From Cryptomeria japonica (Eukaryota; Streptophyta; Pinopsida; Cupressales; Cupressaceae), in NCBI RefSeq assembly GCF_030272615.1, contig NC_081406.1, positions 237,749,922 to 237,813,921 on the forward strand: a stretch of DNA of 64,000 nucleotides, written 5' to 3'. The notes under the pieces are model-generated. The model did not search any database. It was not told the DNA's origin and saw only the letters and a list, made by a program, of their open reading frames with translations. Made by a program: the position numbers and the translations under genes. This document shows, one piece after another, positions 1 through 11,447 of this stretch. Position 1 is the stretch's first letter. Every line of letters begins with the position of its first letter.

Positions 1-714
1 TCGCAAAATGGGAGTCACACTGACTATAGTTGGATGATTAAATCCAATAAGAATGTACTGCACAAAATAGCATCTTCATATGTTGGATTCAGTACCGGTG
101 TAATGTTGATATGCTTTCACAAAAACCTAACTTCACCTTCAAATGATGTCAGCGTGTATTGTACTACTTAATCTTGCATATACCTTCACACAATTCTTTT
201 TCCGCATTCCACACTTGATCTTACCAATAAGATCTTACCTTTATACCATAACCTAAGACCAATTTTAGTAGGTCAGCTCTACAAGATATTACAATAAAAA
301 CATTTTACAAATAATATAATATCTGATGCAATAACCAATTGAACATGTCGGCTTAATGCATTTACAACAATAATTAATCATCTCCATATCATGCCATGCT
401 GATCTGGAAAAGATAAACTTGTTGGTGTAACCCTAGGTAACCCTGGACCTATTTGCCAATAAAAGCAAATAAGCAAATATGAATATACCAATGATTAATT
501 CATTAAGATAAGATGTCAATACGATGTCTTCGATATTACCAAGTGTCTTCCATATCATTTCAAGTGCCGGTGATCATTATATCCCACCGGTGAACCATAT
601 ACCAGTAACTGTGCAATAGTTACTTGCTTGCTGGTGAATACTGCTGGATCTCCAAAGTTCTAGTGTTTTAGTAGGTGTTGACATCAATGACAAAACTATA
701 CCAAAATACCAACA
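1..714 (-). repeat. 3' LTR of Copia-1 (partial)
   Basis: The 3' LTR of the minus-strand element, truncated by the window start. By comparison with the complete 1064-bp copy, about 350 bp lie outside. It ends in CCAACA on the plus strand, which is the TGTTGG start of U3 on the element's own strand. Confidence 0.92.
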
Positions 715-1080
715 ATCTCCCCCTTTGGCATTGATGGCAACACAAGATGGGAAAACCATCAAAGTGCCAAAACAGAAATGCCAAAAACCAACAATATCCA
801 AAAAGATCATAACCAGAATATAGAGAGTAATAGTCTCTCCTAAACAACAATCTCTCCCCCTGGGAGCAACATGTGTTATCCAAAGTTTCCATACCAATCT
901 CTCCAAAAGATAATATGTTTTTCCATATATCTCTCCCCCTTTGACATAAAATGCCAAAGTTATAATAAAGCCAAGTTCATATGCAAAATACCAATCAATT
1001 CAGTATACCAACTACTCCCCATGAGAAGTAGCTTCCTCATCAAAGACCAGAGTAAAAGATTTGTCTTTTAATTCTGTCGG
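715..1080 (-). promoter_or_regulatory. Copia-1 3' untranslated region with polypurine tract and extra copies
   Basis: Directly beside the LTR is a plus-strand primer tract, read on the minus strand as GCCAAAGGGGGAGAT just before TGTTGG (about 715-731). Similar boxes lie near 852-862 and 932-944. No coding sequence is visible between the end of RNase H and the LTR. Confidence 0.8.
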
Positions 1081-1639
1081 TTGATGACAATCATCAACTA
1101 TCTAAGTCTCTACCAATGGTGGTATGACTCCAAGTTGATCTCTCTGAGATATTCAAAAGCCTCCTTAGGCAAAGGTTTTGTGAAAATATCTGCAAGTTGT
1201 TCTTTAGTGTTCACATAAACTAGTTTTGTCTCCTTTTCTTCAACTTGTTCCCTTAGAAAATTCAGTTTGATAGAAACATGTTTTTTTTAGAATGTAGTAC
1301 TAGATTCTTAGATATATTTATTGCTGCAATGTTATCACAATATATGGTAATAGGTTCCTTGCATTTTACCTTTATGTCTTTCAACATTTGCTTAAGCTAT
1401 AGTACCTGTGTACAGTTAGTTGCTGCTGCAACATATTCTGATTCTGTTGTTGATAAAGATGTACAACTCTATTTCTTACTCAACCAAGAAACTATTTTGT
1501 TTCCAAGAAAGAATGCTCCGCTGGTGGTGCTTTTTCTATCATCCACATCTCCTGCCCAATTTGCATCTGTGTATGCACATAATTCAAAGTTTCTATCTCT
1601 AGGATACCATAATCCAAGATTTATAGTGCCTTGTAAGTA
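1081..1639 (-). pseudogene. Copia-1 RNase H domain
   Basis: Conceptual minus-strand reading gives the copia RNase H signature: TDANWAGD (first catalytic Asp), SWLSKKQ, LSTTESEYVAAA (catalytic Glu) and ITIYCDNIAAI, then LADIFTKPL near the C-terminus. The reading is interrupted by a TAG at its junction with the RT segment near 1640 and by disruptions further on. It would degrade the RNA of the RNA/DNA hybrid. The segment ends about 370 bp before the LTR. Confidence 0.82.
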
Positions 1640-2206
1640 CTAGAAAATCCTTTTTACTATTGATTCATGATTTTCTCCAGGATTACTTTGAAATCTAGAA
1701 ACAATACATACTGCATTCATAATATCAGGTCTGGTTTGTGTTAAATACAGTAAACCTCCTATCATAGATTTGTATCTAGTTGGATTAACAGGTGTAGATT
1801 CATCCCTTTGAGATAATTTGTCATTTGTAGTCATAGGGCTGCTTACCGGTTTAGAGTTCTCCATCCCAAATTTCTTTAGTAACTCTTTCAAGTATTTGGA
1901 TTGACTCAAGAATATACCTTTATCAGTCTGTGAAATCTGCAATCGTAAAAAGAATTTTATTTCTCCAATCATAGATATTTCAAATTCTTGCTGCATTTTA
2001 GTAGAAAATTCCTTACATAAACCATCTTCTCCTCCAAAGATTATATCATCAATGAATACTTCTATAATCAAGATGTCATTATTAGTTATTTTGTAATATA
2101 AATTGTTGTCTGCATTTCCTTTAGTAAAACCAATCATTAAAACATACTTATCCAATCTTGCATACCAAGCTCTTGGAGCTTGTTTTAATCCATGCAGAGC
2201 TTTCCT
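1640..2206 (-). pseudogene. Copia-1 reverse transcriptase, catalytic and C-terminal part
   Basis: Contains the RT stretch from LHGLKQAPRAW through the active-site box, here FIDDIIFGG rather than YVDD (Tyr to Phe, both Asp kept), then QISQTDKGIFLSQSKYLKE and the LLYLTQTRPDIMNAV segment typical of copia RT. It is separated from the upstream RT part by a stop near 2207 and from RNase H by a stop at 1640, in a single ancestral polyprotein. Confidence 0.88.
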
Positions 2207-3286
2207 TTACCTGCAAACCATATCATTGTCATTTGTTAAAGAAAATCCATCAGGTTGTTCAATGTATACTTCCTCTTCAAGATCTCCATTCAGAAATGCA
2301 CATTTAATATCCATTTGATAAATTTTGTAGTTCTTGTGTGCTGCAAAAGCCAAGAATAATCTGACTACCTCAATTCTAGCTATCAATGCAAAGGTTTCAT
2401 TGTAATCAACTCCTTTATGAGAATATCCCTTACATACTAGTCTTGCTTTATTTCTGACAACCTTACCATATTCATTAAGTTTGTTTCTGAATACCCATTT
2501 GGTTCCAATTACATTTTTATCTTTAGGCCGAGGAACTAATGTCCAAGTGTTATTTTTCTCAATTTGTTTTAATTCTTCTTCCATAGCTTTAATCCAAAAT
2601 TTATCTTCACATGCCTCATTAACAGATGGTGGTTCTATTTGAGAAATAAGACATACCTCTTCATTTTCCAATCTTCCTATTGTCATAACTCCTTTAAATT
2701 TATTTCCAATTATTTGATCTTCAGAATGATTCAATCTTACATACCAGGGTGTCTTTATTTGCTGTTGTTCTTCAATTATTGTGGAATCCTCAGATGGTAT
2801 CGGGGTAACTGGATCTTCATTCTGTACCAGTGGATTTGGTGTAGGTTCATTTGTCACAATTTTTGTTGCCGGTTCAGAGTCTATATACCTTGAAGTTCCT
2901 CTGAATTGTTCATCAATTTTTACATTTGTACTCTCAACAATTTTCTGCAATCTCTTGTTAAAAGATCTATATGCCTTGCTCTTAGATGAATAACCAAGAA
3001 ATATTCCTTCATCACTTCTAGGATCAAATTTGCCAATATACTCATCTCTTCTAATATAACATTTACTTCCAAAAATTCTGAAATATCTAAGAGTAGGAGT
3101 ATTACCAAACCATAGTTCATGAGGGGTCTTACCAGTTTCACCTTTGATGTGAACTTTGTTGAATGTATAGACCGCTATGCTGACTGCTTCTCTCCAATAC
3201 ACATGTGGTAATTTTGCTTCTGATAACATACTTCTTGCTGCATCCAAGATAGTTTTGTTTTTTCTTTCAACAACTCTATTCTGCTA
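2207..3286 (-). pseudogene. Copia-1 integrase C-terminal region and RT fingers
   Basis: It begins with DAARSMLSEAKLPHVYWREA and the integrase tail ELWFGNTPTLRYFRIFGSKCY, with IFLGYSSKSKAYR. A low-complexity linker follows, then the RT start WTLVPRPKDKNVIGTKWVF and YQMDIKCAFLNGDLEEEVYI, which carries the first RT catalytic Asp. A TAG at about 3287, in place of a Gln of the PQQN motif, separates it from the integrase core. Confidence 0.88.
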
Positions 3287-3769
3287 TGGTGTTCGAGGTG
3301 CTGATAGCTGTCTTCTGATTCCATTCACTTCACAAAATGTATTAAAGTCCTTAGATGTGAATTCTCCTCCTTGATCTGATCTTAAGCATTTGATTTTCTT
3401 ACCGGTTTCATTTTCAACCATTTCTTTGAATAGTTTGAACTTTCCAAGTGCTTCTGATTTTTCTCTGAGAAAAGTAACCCAACAAATTCTAGAATAGTCA
3501 TCAATGATTAGCATGAAATATCTATCACCTTGTAAGCTTTTAGTTCTAGCTGGACCACATAAATCAATGTGAATCAAATCATGAGCATTATTGGATTTTT
3601 CTGGAATACTTATGAAACTAGCTCTAACTTGTTTTCCAAATTGACATTCCTTACATATTATATTCTGAGGTTTGACAATTTTAGGTAGATCTCTAACTAC
3701 CTTAGTAATACTGATCTTTACCATGCAATCAAAGTTTACATGACAGAGTCTCTTATGCCCAACTTTCAT
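3287..3769 (-). pseudogene. Copia-1 integrase core
   Basis: Shows the GAG-pre-integrase/zinc-binding HKRLCHVNF segment, then the rve catalytic core: HIDLCGPARTKS with the first Asp, IIDDYSRICWVTFLREK, and SDQGGEFTS with the second Asp. The catalytic Glu lies just past the stop at 3287. Upstream, the expected LWHKRL has lost about 5 bases near 3765-3770, shifting the frame relative to the protease segment. Confidence 0.88.
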
Positions 3770-4511
3770 CTATATGTGCAATCAAGCATGTCTTTTCACT
3801 GTTATTCAAATGAAAGATATTACCTCTAGTTTGATTACCGGTCGCAATTTCCAAACCAGTTCTATTCATGATTTTGCATTTTCCATTTTTAAATTGTAAC
3901 TGAAATCCTTTCTCAACTAATTGACCAACACTTAAAAGATTATTCTTTAATCCTTCAATATAGTAAACATTGTCAGTGTTATGCTTACCATCAAGAGATA
4001 TTGTACCCTTACCTTTGATTGAACAGGCTTTGTCATCTCCAAATCTTACTAAACCTCCATTGTATTCTTGAAAGTTCAATAATTTACCTTTGTCTCCTGT
4101 CATATGATGTGAGCATCCTGAGTCAATGATCCATTCATCCTTTACTTGAACTTTGGCTACTAGGGCTTGTTCTATCGGTTGAACAGTAGGTGTTGGTTGA
4201 TCTTCTATTATAGCAACAAAAACCCATCCATTGTCTATCGGATCCTCATCAGAATCATCTGTCACACCTTCATCAGCAATGTAACAAGATTTGTCTTTGA
4301 TCTTCTTAAATTTGTATCTCTGATATTTAGGATTAGGCTTGTATGTCCTTCTATCTTCTTCTCTTAGTCTAGCATGTCTATCAGGGTATCTCGAAGCCAT
4401 ATGACCAATCTTATTGCAGTTAAAACATTTAAAGTGTGCTTTACCTTCATACTTACTTCCAATTGGACCTTTAGGCATTTTCCTTACAAATAGTGCTTCA
4501 AGTTCTTCATT
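3753..4511 (-). pseudogene. Copia-1 gag C-terminus, zinc knuckle and protease
   Basis: Near 4387-4428 the protein reads CFNCNKIGHMASRY, a CX2CX4HX4C zinc knuckle whose last Cys has become Tyr. The aspartic protease follows with WIIDSGCSHHMTG (about 4100-4137), the DSG catalytic motif, and NLLSVGQLVEKGF downstream. A TAA at 4512 separates it from the gag N-terminus in the same frame. The damaged knuckle and the downstream frameshift make it non-functional. Confidence 0.9.
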
Positions 4512-5240
4512 TTATTTCCTGCTTTCTTCAAGTTCTCTTGCATAAAAGGCTTTCCAATCAAATTTGTCAAATGATGGAGCAGATGATGTTGATGCTTTAA
4601 AGGCTAAATCTATCTTTGTAGTAGCAACAGGACCAAATTCTTCAATTTCAAAAGATGAAAGTTTTCCAATCAATGTATCCCTACTTACTGATGTATTAGG
4701 CATTATTCTCAACTCATTTATAGTAGTAACCTTCATTTTATATGCCGGTGGCAATCCTCTTAAAATTTTTGAAACAATTTCATCCTCACTTAAGGTTCCT
4801 CCACAACATTTAATACCCAAAACAATTTCATTTACTCTTTCCATAAAAGCAGAAATCCTTTCATCTTTTTCCATTTTCAGATGTTCATACCTGACTCGGA
4901 AGCTTTCAATTTTTGCAATTTTGACTGTGGAATCTCCTTCATTCAGTGTTTCCAAATGATCCCAAATAGCTTTAGTAGTAGACCTATCTAATAATCCCAT
5001 GATTTGTTGATCTGATAATACGCTCAAAAGTGCTTCTCTTGCTTTGCAATCATTTTCCTCATCTTTAGCCAAGGTAGTTGGACTGGGCTGACCAGGTACA
5101 ACAGTAGTGTAACCTTTGTTTGTAACTTCCCAGACATCTTTACCAATGCAATTTAGATGTGTCTCCATTCTGATCTTCCATATGCCATAGTTGGTTCCAT
5201 CAAGCTTAGGACTGTCCTTCCTGAAATAATTAGTAGACAT
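4512..5240 (-). pseudogene. Copia-1 gag N-terminal domain (UBN2/copia gag type)
   Basis: Opens with an ATG 57 bp inside the primer-binding site end. It has the copia gag pattern: LDGTNYGIWKIRMETHL, AIWDHLETLNEGD, RVRYEHLKMEKDERISAFMERV and ILRGLPPAYK. This is the capsid domain that assembles the virus-like particle. The segment of about 242 residues is uninterrupted to a TAA at 4512 and would have continued into the zinc knuckle. A second, more damaged copy of the same gag type lies at about 42995-43420. Confidence 0.9.
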
Positions 5241-5282
5241 TGGATCTCCTCAAGTTGTTAAACTTCTGCAAAAGAGGACTAA

Positions 5283-5294
5283 GCTCTGATATCA
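5283..5294 (-). promoter_or_regulatory. Copia-1 primer-binding site
   Basis: Reads TGATATCAGAGC on the minus strand, two bases inside the 5' LTR. It matches the plant copia initiator-Met tRNA site TGGTATCAGAGC with one G to A change. Confidence 0.85.
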
Positions 5295-5296
5295 AT

Positions 5297-6360
5297 TGTT
5301 AGGTCCCAGAGACAACTAAGAGGGGGGGGGGTGAATCAATTGTCTAATAAATTCAAACCAAAAACAACTTAACCAACTTAATGCTTAATATCGGTAAAGT
5401 AGTTAAGTATGCCAGTAGATAGTTTTAACAGTTAATTGCTATACCGGTAAAGGTTAATGCATGAAACATAAACACAAAGTCATCCATAACACATGACACC
5501 AATATTTGTACGTGGAAACCCTATAAGGGGAAAAACCACGATGGGAAACCTTACCCACAATTAGATGATACTACTGCAGATAGTAAGTGTACATAAATGG
5601 GGTCTGTACATGCAGAAAGGCCAACAACCTAGAGCTCACTGCTCAATCACAAAATGGGAGTCACACTAACTACAGTTGGATGGTTAAATCCAATAAGAAT
5701 GTACTACACAAAATAGCATCTTCATATGTTGGATTCACTACTGGTGTAATGTTGATATGCTTTCACAAAAACCTAACTTCAACTTCAAATGATGTCTGTT
5801 TGTATTGCACTACTTAATCTCACATATACCTTCACACAATTGTTTTTCCGCATTCCACACTTGATCTTACAAATAAGATCTTACCTTTATACCATAACCT
5901 AAGACCAATTTTAGTAGGTCAGCTCTACAAGATATTACAATAAAAACATTTTACAAATAATATAATATCTGATGCAATAACGGATTGAACATGTCGGCTT
6001 AATGCATTTACAACAATAATTAACCATCTCCATAGCGTGCCATGCTGATCTAGAAAAGATAAACTTGTCGGTGTAACCCTAGGTAACCCTGGACCTATTT
6101 GTCGGTAAAAGCAAATAAGCAAATATGAATATACCAATAATTAATTCATTAAGATAAGATGTCCATACGATGTCTTCGATATTACCAAGTGTCTTCCATA
6201 TCATTTCAAGTGTTGGTGATCATTATATCCTACCGGTGAACCATATACCAGTAACTGTGCAATAGTTACTTGCTTGTCGGTGAATGTTGTTGGATCTCCA
6301 AAGTGCTAGTGTTTTAGTAGGTGTTGACATAAATGACAAAACTATACCAAAATACCAACG
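5297..6360 (-). repeat. 5' LTR of Copia-1 (complete, 1064 bp)
   Basis: Plus strand begins TGTTAG and ends ACCAACG, where the partner LTR has ACCAACA. It contains the short G-run near the U5 end that many copia LTRs in this window share. The base after 6360 belongs to Copia-2. Confidence 0.92.
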
Positions 6361-6365
6361 AAATG

Positions 6366-7745
6366 TATCTCATGTATCTGAAGATGATGAAGGTAGATCT
6401 GCTAGCAGCCGCAACATTGATGAAGAAGGAACCCACCCTCTTCATGGCTCAAGAATTAGAGGATGAGAGGCACACATCTGAGAATGATCATGCAGATCAC
6501 CCCTACTGACAAGATGTGTTTGGAAGTGATAGTGAAGGAAAAGAAGAAGATGAAGCAGAAGTTGATCTTGAAAGTGATCTTGTGAATGCACTTGAAGAAC
6601 TCAATAGAGTAAGAAAGGAATACAAGCTATTCAAGAATGCTACTATAGTGGAGTAGAACCAGTTGATGAAATGTCTTGAATAATATGAGAAATGTATATT
6701 AGAGTTGAAGCCTCAACAAGGAGACACCAAGGTGTGCCAGTGCAGTGATCTAGCCTCTGAGCTAGAAGTAAAAAATAAAGAATATTAATAGCTACTTGGA
6801 GAAATGGAGGTTCTCCGAAATGACCTTGAGAAGTATCAGGATGAGCTCAAGGTAAGAATTTGGTTTGATAGCAATAGTGATGCCTTGCAAAAAATGTTGA
6901 AAAAGAAAAAGCATGCCAAGGACACTGAAGGTCTAGGAAGTGGTGTCAGTGAATGTTCCACTAGCAATAATGTCCCACATAATGAAATTTTATTTGTCTC
7001 CTAAAATAGAGAAAACAAGGGACAAACCTTCACAGTTAGAAATGTTCCCCGAAAGAAGGTTGACCTAACCACAACCGGTCAACACTTGTAGATAAAAATG
7101 AAGACCTATGCTGCAAGAAGGAGGAAAAATGCAGATCCCAAAGGAAAAGGGAAGATGGGAGAAGATAGCTTCACCAAAAGCAAAAACATGAGAAGAAAGC
7201 AAAGAAGACCTCCTGCTGGTAGAAGACAAAGAAATGCTACCGCCCACATGTCAAGACAAGTGTGGAAGATGAAAGGACCAGATGGAGGAAATGAAAAGAA
7301 TAGAACACCTAGGATCCATCCTAAGAGAATGAGAAATGGAGATGCCAGACCAGTAAGATCTCCCCATGCACGGTGGAATAAGTTTGTAAGTTATAAACCT
7401 TCCTTCTCCAGTTATTGATTTGCATGTAATGGTCAAGGTCATAGGGTAGAAGAATGTAGAAAGAGATCTAGATGGAACAATCTAGGATCTCATAGAAAAA
7501 TGTATCAAGGAGTAGATACATTCATATCCCCTCTCCCGGTTATGCAAATATTGTTTGTTATAACTACAATGAGATTCACCATAGAAGTTATGAATGTAGG
7601 AAGAAGGACCTGTAGTCACATGAAAGCTGATATAGAATCTATGCTCAACATAGAAATGTATATAGAGCATATGGAAGTGAGAGGCCTACATGGAACCAAA
7701 GGAGAAATGTCTCTGCAAGATCAAGAGGTCCATCAGTTCTGATTG
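6366..7745 (+). pseudogene. Copia-2 gag remnant with zinc knuckles
   Basis: An acidic coiled-coil stretch (about 6530-6620, containing ESDLVNALEELNRVRKEYK) is followed by more helical sequence around 6800-7000 and a basic region (7098-7410). Near 7417-7465 is a zinc knuckle reading FACNGQGHRVEECRK, whose first Cys codon is now TGA. A second, near 7550-7615, has kept CYN and YECRK but lost the second Cys. The frame is broken many times. A gag of the same general type, with several knuckles, is better preserved at the right end of the window. Confidence 0.72.
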
Positions 7746-8693
7746 ATAGTCACAACAACATGACCAAAAGAAGTTGTTCAAACCGGCATGTTAAGAGATT
7801 CCCCAATCATGAAGTTGGGATGGATGTTGTGTGCTACTATAGCACTACTTCTAGTTGTGATGTAGAGTCCATAAATGAAAGGACCCATCAGTAGAAGAAG
7901 GTAAGACCTTCTCCCATGACTGAAAATGGGAAGAAGAATGAGACCAAGTAGGTATGGAGGAAGAAGCAAGAGGATGCAACCATGGACCGACACTGTGTAT
8001 TCAATGCATAGGTGATATCTCCTAAGGCCTAAAAGTAGATATAGGACCTCAGAGGAAGTAACATATTGACTAGATCAATCACCCCCTTAGTGAAGAAGGG
8101 CACTTGGAAGAACAAGATGTTGTTGGTATGAAGGATGGAAATGAGAATATAAGTGTTGTAGTGATTGCCTTGGCTACACACCTACAGATCAGATTTGGAT
8201 CACTACTGCATGTGTCAATGGATATAGATTAGCAATTGAAATAACAACTAGATCACCAGAAGAGTTGTTTGCAAAAATTGAGAGTTACCTGCACAGGAGA
8301 ATATCTAGTTGGTATCAAAGAAGATACAATTGGTATCAGTGTCAGCTTCAACACCTAATATCAGCTAATTGGGGTCAAAATAACTTTTACCTATCAAAGG
8401 GGAGATGATGCAATCTGGCTGGCAAGTAAGTAGTATTCACTGACACATGGGCCTTCAATTGGTCTCAGACTTGTATATGCAAAGGCTTATGGTTTGTATA
8501 TACACTTTATTGTTGATAAATTGGTGTTAGTTGATAGTTGAGTCGTCCATCTCAAGAGCTGTAACTTTAGAAGTTGTACCAATTGGTATCAAAAGAGGAG
8601 ATGCATCCAGTAAAGAGCAAAAAGGAAAAAAACAATCTGACTATGACTGATAAAAACAAGGAAGTGAGAGACCTTGACAGTGCCCTTTCCCAT
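7746..8693 (+). other. Copia-2 degenerate internal region
   Basis: No open frame of note. Short stretches around 7780-7890 resemble copia gag-protease linker, but no DSG motif survives. AAAGGGGAGAT-like boxes lie at about 8394 and 8597. Confidence 0.5.
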
Positions 8694-8769
8694 TCTTGTC
8701 AAAGGGGGAGAAGGATTTTGTAGTATGTTGGATACTAGATGAGTTGACATCAATGCCAAAGGGGGAGAT
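8694..8769 (+). promoter_or_regulatory. Copia-2 double polypurine tract
   Basis: Two near-identical boxes, TCAAAGGGGGAGAAGG at about 8698 and GCCAAAGGGGGAGATT ending at 8769. The second abuts the LTR start TGTTGG. A TGTTGG also follows shortly after the first box. Confidence 0.82.
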
Positions 8770-8950
8770 TGTTGGATTTGTGTTGTCATTGATGTCAACT
8801 AGTATATAAGGACAACCGGTATGGGAGTATTGTTGACATTAAGTCATTGATGTCAACCAGTGTTATAGGTCACTGGTAAAGAAGAATAATATCATTAAGA
8901 GGAATGACCACTGGAGTGATTGGTATACACATTAGTGTTTGACTTGTGTG

Positions 8951-9248
8951 GATGATATGGACAGGTTACCAGTATAGTCTACCACTAGTAAGGAGAAGAT
9001 ATCAACTAGTAAGTGGTGTGTTGACATGGAGAACAAAAATCAACCAAGTGAGTGGTTGTCGACGAACAAGCTTATGACAAGTGTACAAGAAGGATGTACA
9101 GGTCACTAGTATGGATGATATGGATAGGTTACCTGTATATTCTGCCACTAATAAGGAGAACATGTCAACTCATAAGTGGTGTGTTGACATGGAGAAGACA
9201 AATCAACCACGTGAGTGGTTGTCAACTAGCAATCTTATGACAAGTGTA
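8951..9248 (+). repeat. Imperfect tandem duplication, 163-bp period, inside Copia-2 LTR
   Basis: Bases 8951-9085 recur at 9114-9248 with scattered substitutions. Both copies carry GATGATATGGA, AGTGGTGTGTTGACATGGAG and CTTATGACAAGTGTA, offset by 163 bp. It lies in U3, upstream of the TATA box. Confidence 0.85.
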
Positions 9249-9410
9249 TGTTGTGTGGATGCAGAACAATAGGACTCCCACTGGATAGAGATGCAATCAC
9301 CATGTGAAGAGATGGCTAATAGTGAATGTACCCACACCAGATCATGAGTGCATTACAGGATGTAGATGACAAGGACTCACTCCCACCAATAAGTGGAGAT
9401 TATCTCGTAT

Positions 9411-9419
9411 TATATAAAG
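9411..9419 (+). promoter_or_regulatory. TATA box of Copia-2 LTR
   Basis: TATATAAAG in the LTR, consistent with an RNA polymerase II promoter starting about 30 bp downstream. That would leave an unusually long R-U5 of about 2 kb. Confidence 0.5.
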
Positions 9420-11447
9420 TATGAATCTTAGTTCTTTGAGATAAGGAAGAAGAGGTCAAGGCAGGTGTTTGAAGGATCACACTGGATCTACCTATAAATC
9501 AAAGGGATACCTCAAGTGCATGAAATAGGGGATATGTAATGGATTGACATAGAAGGCATGTTATGCCACTGGGATAGAAAAGGAAGAGTAGAGAATTGAT
9601 GGATTTGTCACCTTGACAAACTAGTTGAGATAATGTCTGGTCTGATGTTGTAGAGGGCAAATTGGAGGAGCTGGATAGAGAGTATGAAACTGATATGCAG
9701 ATGCCTTGGATGGAATCATTTGAAGGTTGATGACATGGTGTCATCAGGATGGCTACTGGTGAGCATGAGAACCAGGAAGGAAGAAAAGAGGCTATGTGAT
9801 GTGCTCCTACCTGATGAGAATGTGCATGCTATGGATAGATATGTCTGGCAACTGGTTAAGGGGTTCTACCGACAGATCAGTAAAGTGCAAAGATGAAGGG
9901 TAAGCAGTAAAGTGTGAGATATTGGTAGGGTTAGTGAACTGGCAGAAAAGAAGGACCAGTTGAATGTTTGGTTAGTGATCCTTTCTAAGCCGACACGAAG
10001 ATCTTTGTTGAAGTGGATACCGACAAAGGATACCACATGGAGTTGAAGTGGCAAGCTCAGAGAGGTCGGTGAAGTGTCATGTCGATGAGGTAGCTGGAAA
10101 TTGGTCTACATTAAATGTTGACTATGAGGCTCGAGGAAGAAAAGCAGAGGATTGTAGCTCGAGATGAAGAAAAAAGAAAGAAATCCAAAAAGGCCTGATC
10201 TTGTAGATTGAAGCAGATTAAAGGATCAGTTTGGTGAGTGGATCAAGGAAGGATGATCCAAAATTTGTGCTTTCTTGTTAAAGGAAACAACTGATATATT
10301 TATGGTGTTTGATAGATGCAGGTCGACATATAGGGTCGTGTTTGCTAAGTTTAGCAAACGTGTATTGAAAGGCATGTTAATGGAGGTGATGTGCAGATAG
10401 CTGTCTTGGAGCTCATATCAAATGATATCTGATTGGATTTGATGTGCTTCATGATCAGTAGAAAAAATCCTAACTACTTGAAGTTTGAATTGGATTTTAA
10501 TAGGACAAAAAGTTGATGAATAGGTAGGCCATGATCGATGGATGTTGTTGCTGAAGGAGCGAGTCTTTCTTCTGCATGTGAGAGAAAATTAGCTGAGTTC
10601 TCAAAGAGTAACTAAAAAGAGACTGAGTGGGTATGAGTGAAAATCATGTTGAGAGTATCAACCAACAAAGGTGAGGAACCTGTAGTCTAAAAGTAAGTCT
10701 GTGAGAGAATTATAACAGTGGTAATAAACCAGTATAGAAGAGTTACAGAAGAGTGTAGAGTAGGCAAGAAGGAACTGACAGAAGATAGAACCGGTGGAGA
10801 ATAGTAGAGAAATTGAGAGAAGATTCTACCAATAGAGAGAAATGACACAGGGAGAGAACTGGTAGAGAAGGAGAAAAGGATAAATTGATAAGGTTACAGC
10901 AGGAGATAAGGTTGCAGTAGTGAGAGGGTGAGAGTTAGAGAGAACTAGGAGTGAACTGGATAGAGTATCCAGTAGAGAGTCTTGAAGAAGAGTTACAAAA
11001 TCCATTTATAATAAGGCTATTAACTTGTAAATGATTATGTTTTGTATTCATTGAGTTGGAGCTCGTTGCAAGGGTTGTAGCTCCTTGGGTTGGTGCCCTA
11101 AATCAAGGATTGATGCTCATTGGGTTGGTTCCATAAAATTAGGGCTTGGTGCTCCTTGGTTTGGTGCCCTAAACATTGTAATCAAAGATTCATTGTGAGG
11201 CTGGATTGGAGCAGTAGACTCCAACAACATTTCTCACCAAGGTTTTTCCCATCTTGGGTTTTCCTCGTATATGATGGTGGTATATGATGTTCTTTTGTGT
11301 GTGAATGGATTTGTGTTGGTCTTCCTACTTCCCAGTAAGTCTGCATTGAGTTAGATCTATTAACCGGTATACACACATAAGGTAGTTAAAGGAAAAATTT
11401 AAGAACCATTGATTCACCCCCCTCTTAATGGTGCATTGTGTCTAACA

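Larger units (their letters stand above)
1..6360 (-). mobile_element. Copia-1: Ty1/copia LTR retrotransposon, decayed, left end outside window
   Basis: A minus-strand copia element bounded by two copies of one LTR: bases 1-714 match 5646-6360 base for base apart from scattered substitutions, roughly 5-6% by eye. The right LTR starts TGTTAG at 5297, next to a tRNA-iMet type primer-binding site. The left LTR ends CCAACA at 714, next to a polypurine tract. The order on the minus strand is gag, protease, integrase, RT, RNase H, the Ty1/copia order. The frame is broken by several stops and a short deletion, so it is not autonomous. It sits inside Copia-2, whose sequence resumes at 6361. Confidence 0.93.
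6361..11447 (+). mobile_element. Copia-2: gag remnant plus 3' LTR, no pol seen
   Basis: Plus-strand copia-type remnant. Degenerate gag with zinc knuckles leads directly, without visible integrase, RT or RNase H, to two polypurine boxes and an LTR starting at 8770. It is interrupted on the left by Copia-1. On the right its LTR abuts the truncated LTR of Copia-3, as if it had inserted into that LTR. The part left of Copia-1 is outside the window. The lack of pol could be ancestral (a non-autonomous element) or a later deletion. Confidence 0.75.
8770..11447 (+). repeat. Copia-2 LTR, 2678 bp
   Basis: Begins TGTTGGATTTGTG directly after the polypurine tract. It ends with a C-rich box (GATTCACCCCCCTC) and CTAACA at 11447, the ending seen in the other copia LTRs here. 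A TATA box (TATATAAAG) is at 9411-9419. It is about twice the length of the other copia LTRs in the window and contains an internal duplication. No second copy lies in the window, so the boundaries rest on terminal motifs alone. Confidence 0.7.

Noticed and set aside
7098-7418. Basic 106-codon frame as an independent small protein
   Set aside because: Position and sequence fit the basic linker of the Copia-2 gag just before its zinc knuckles.
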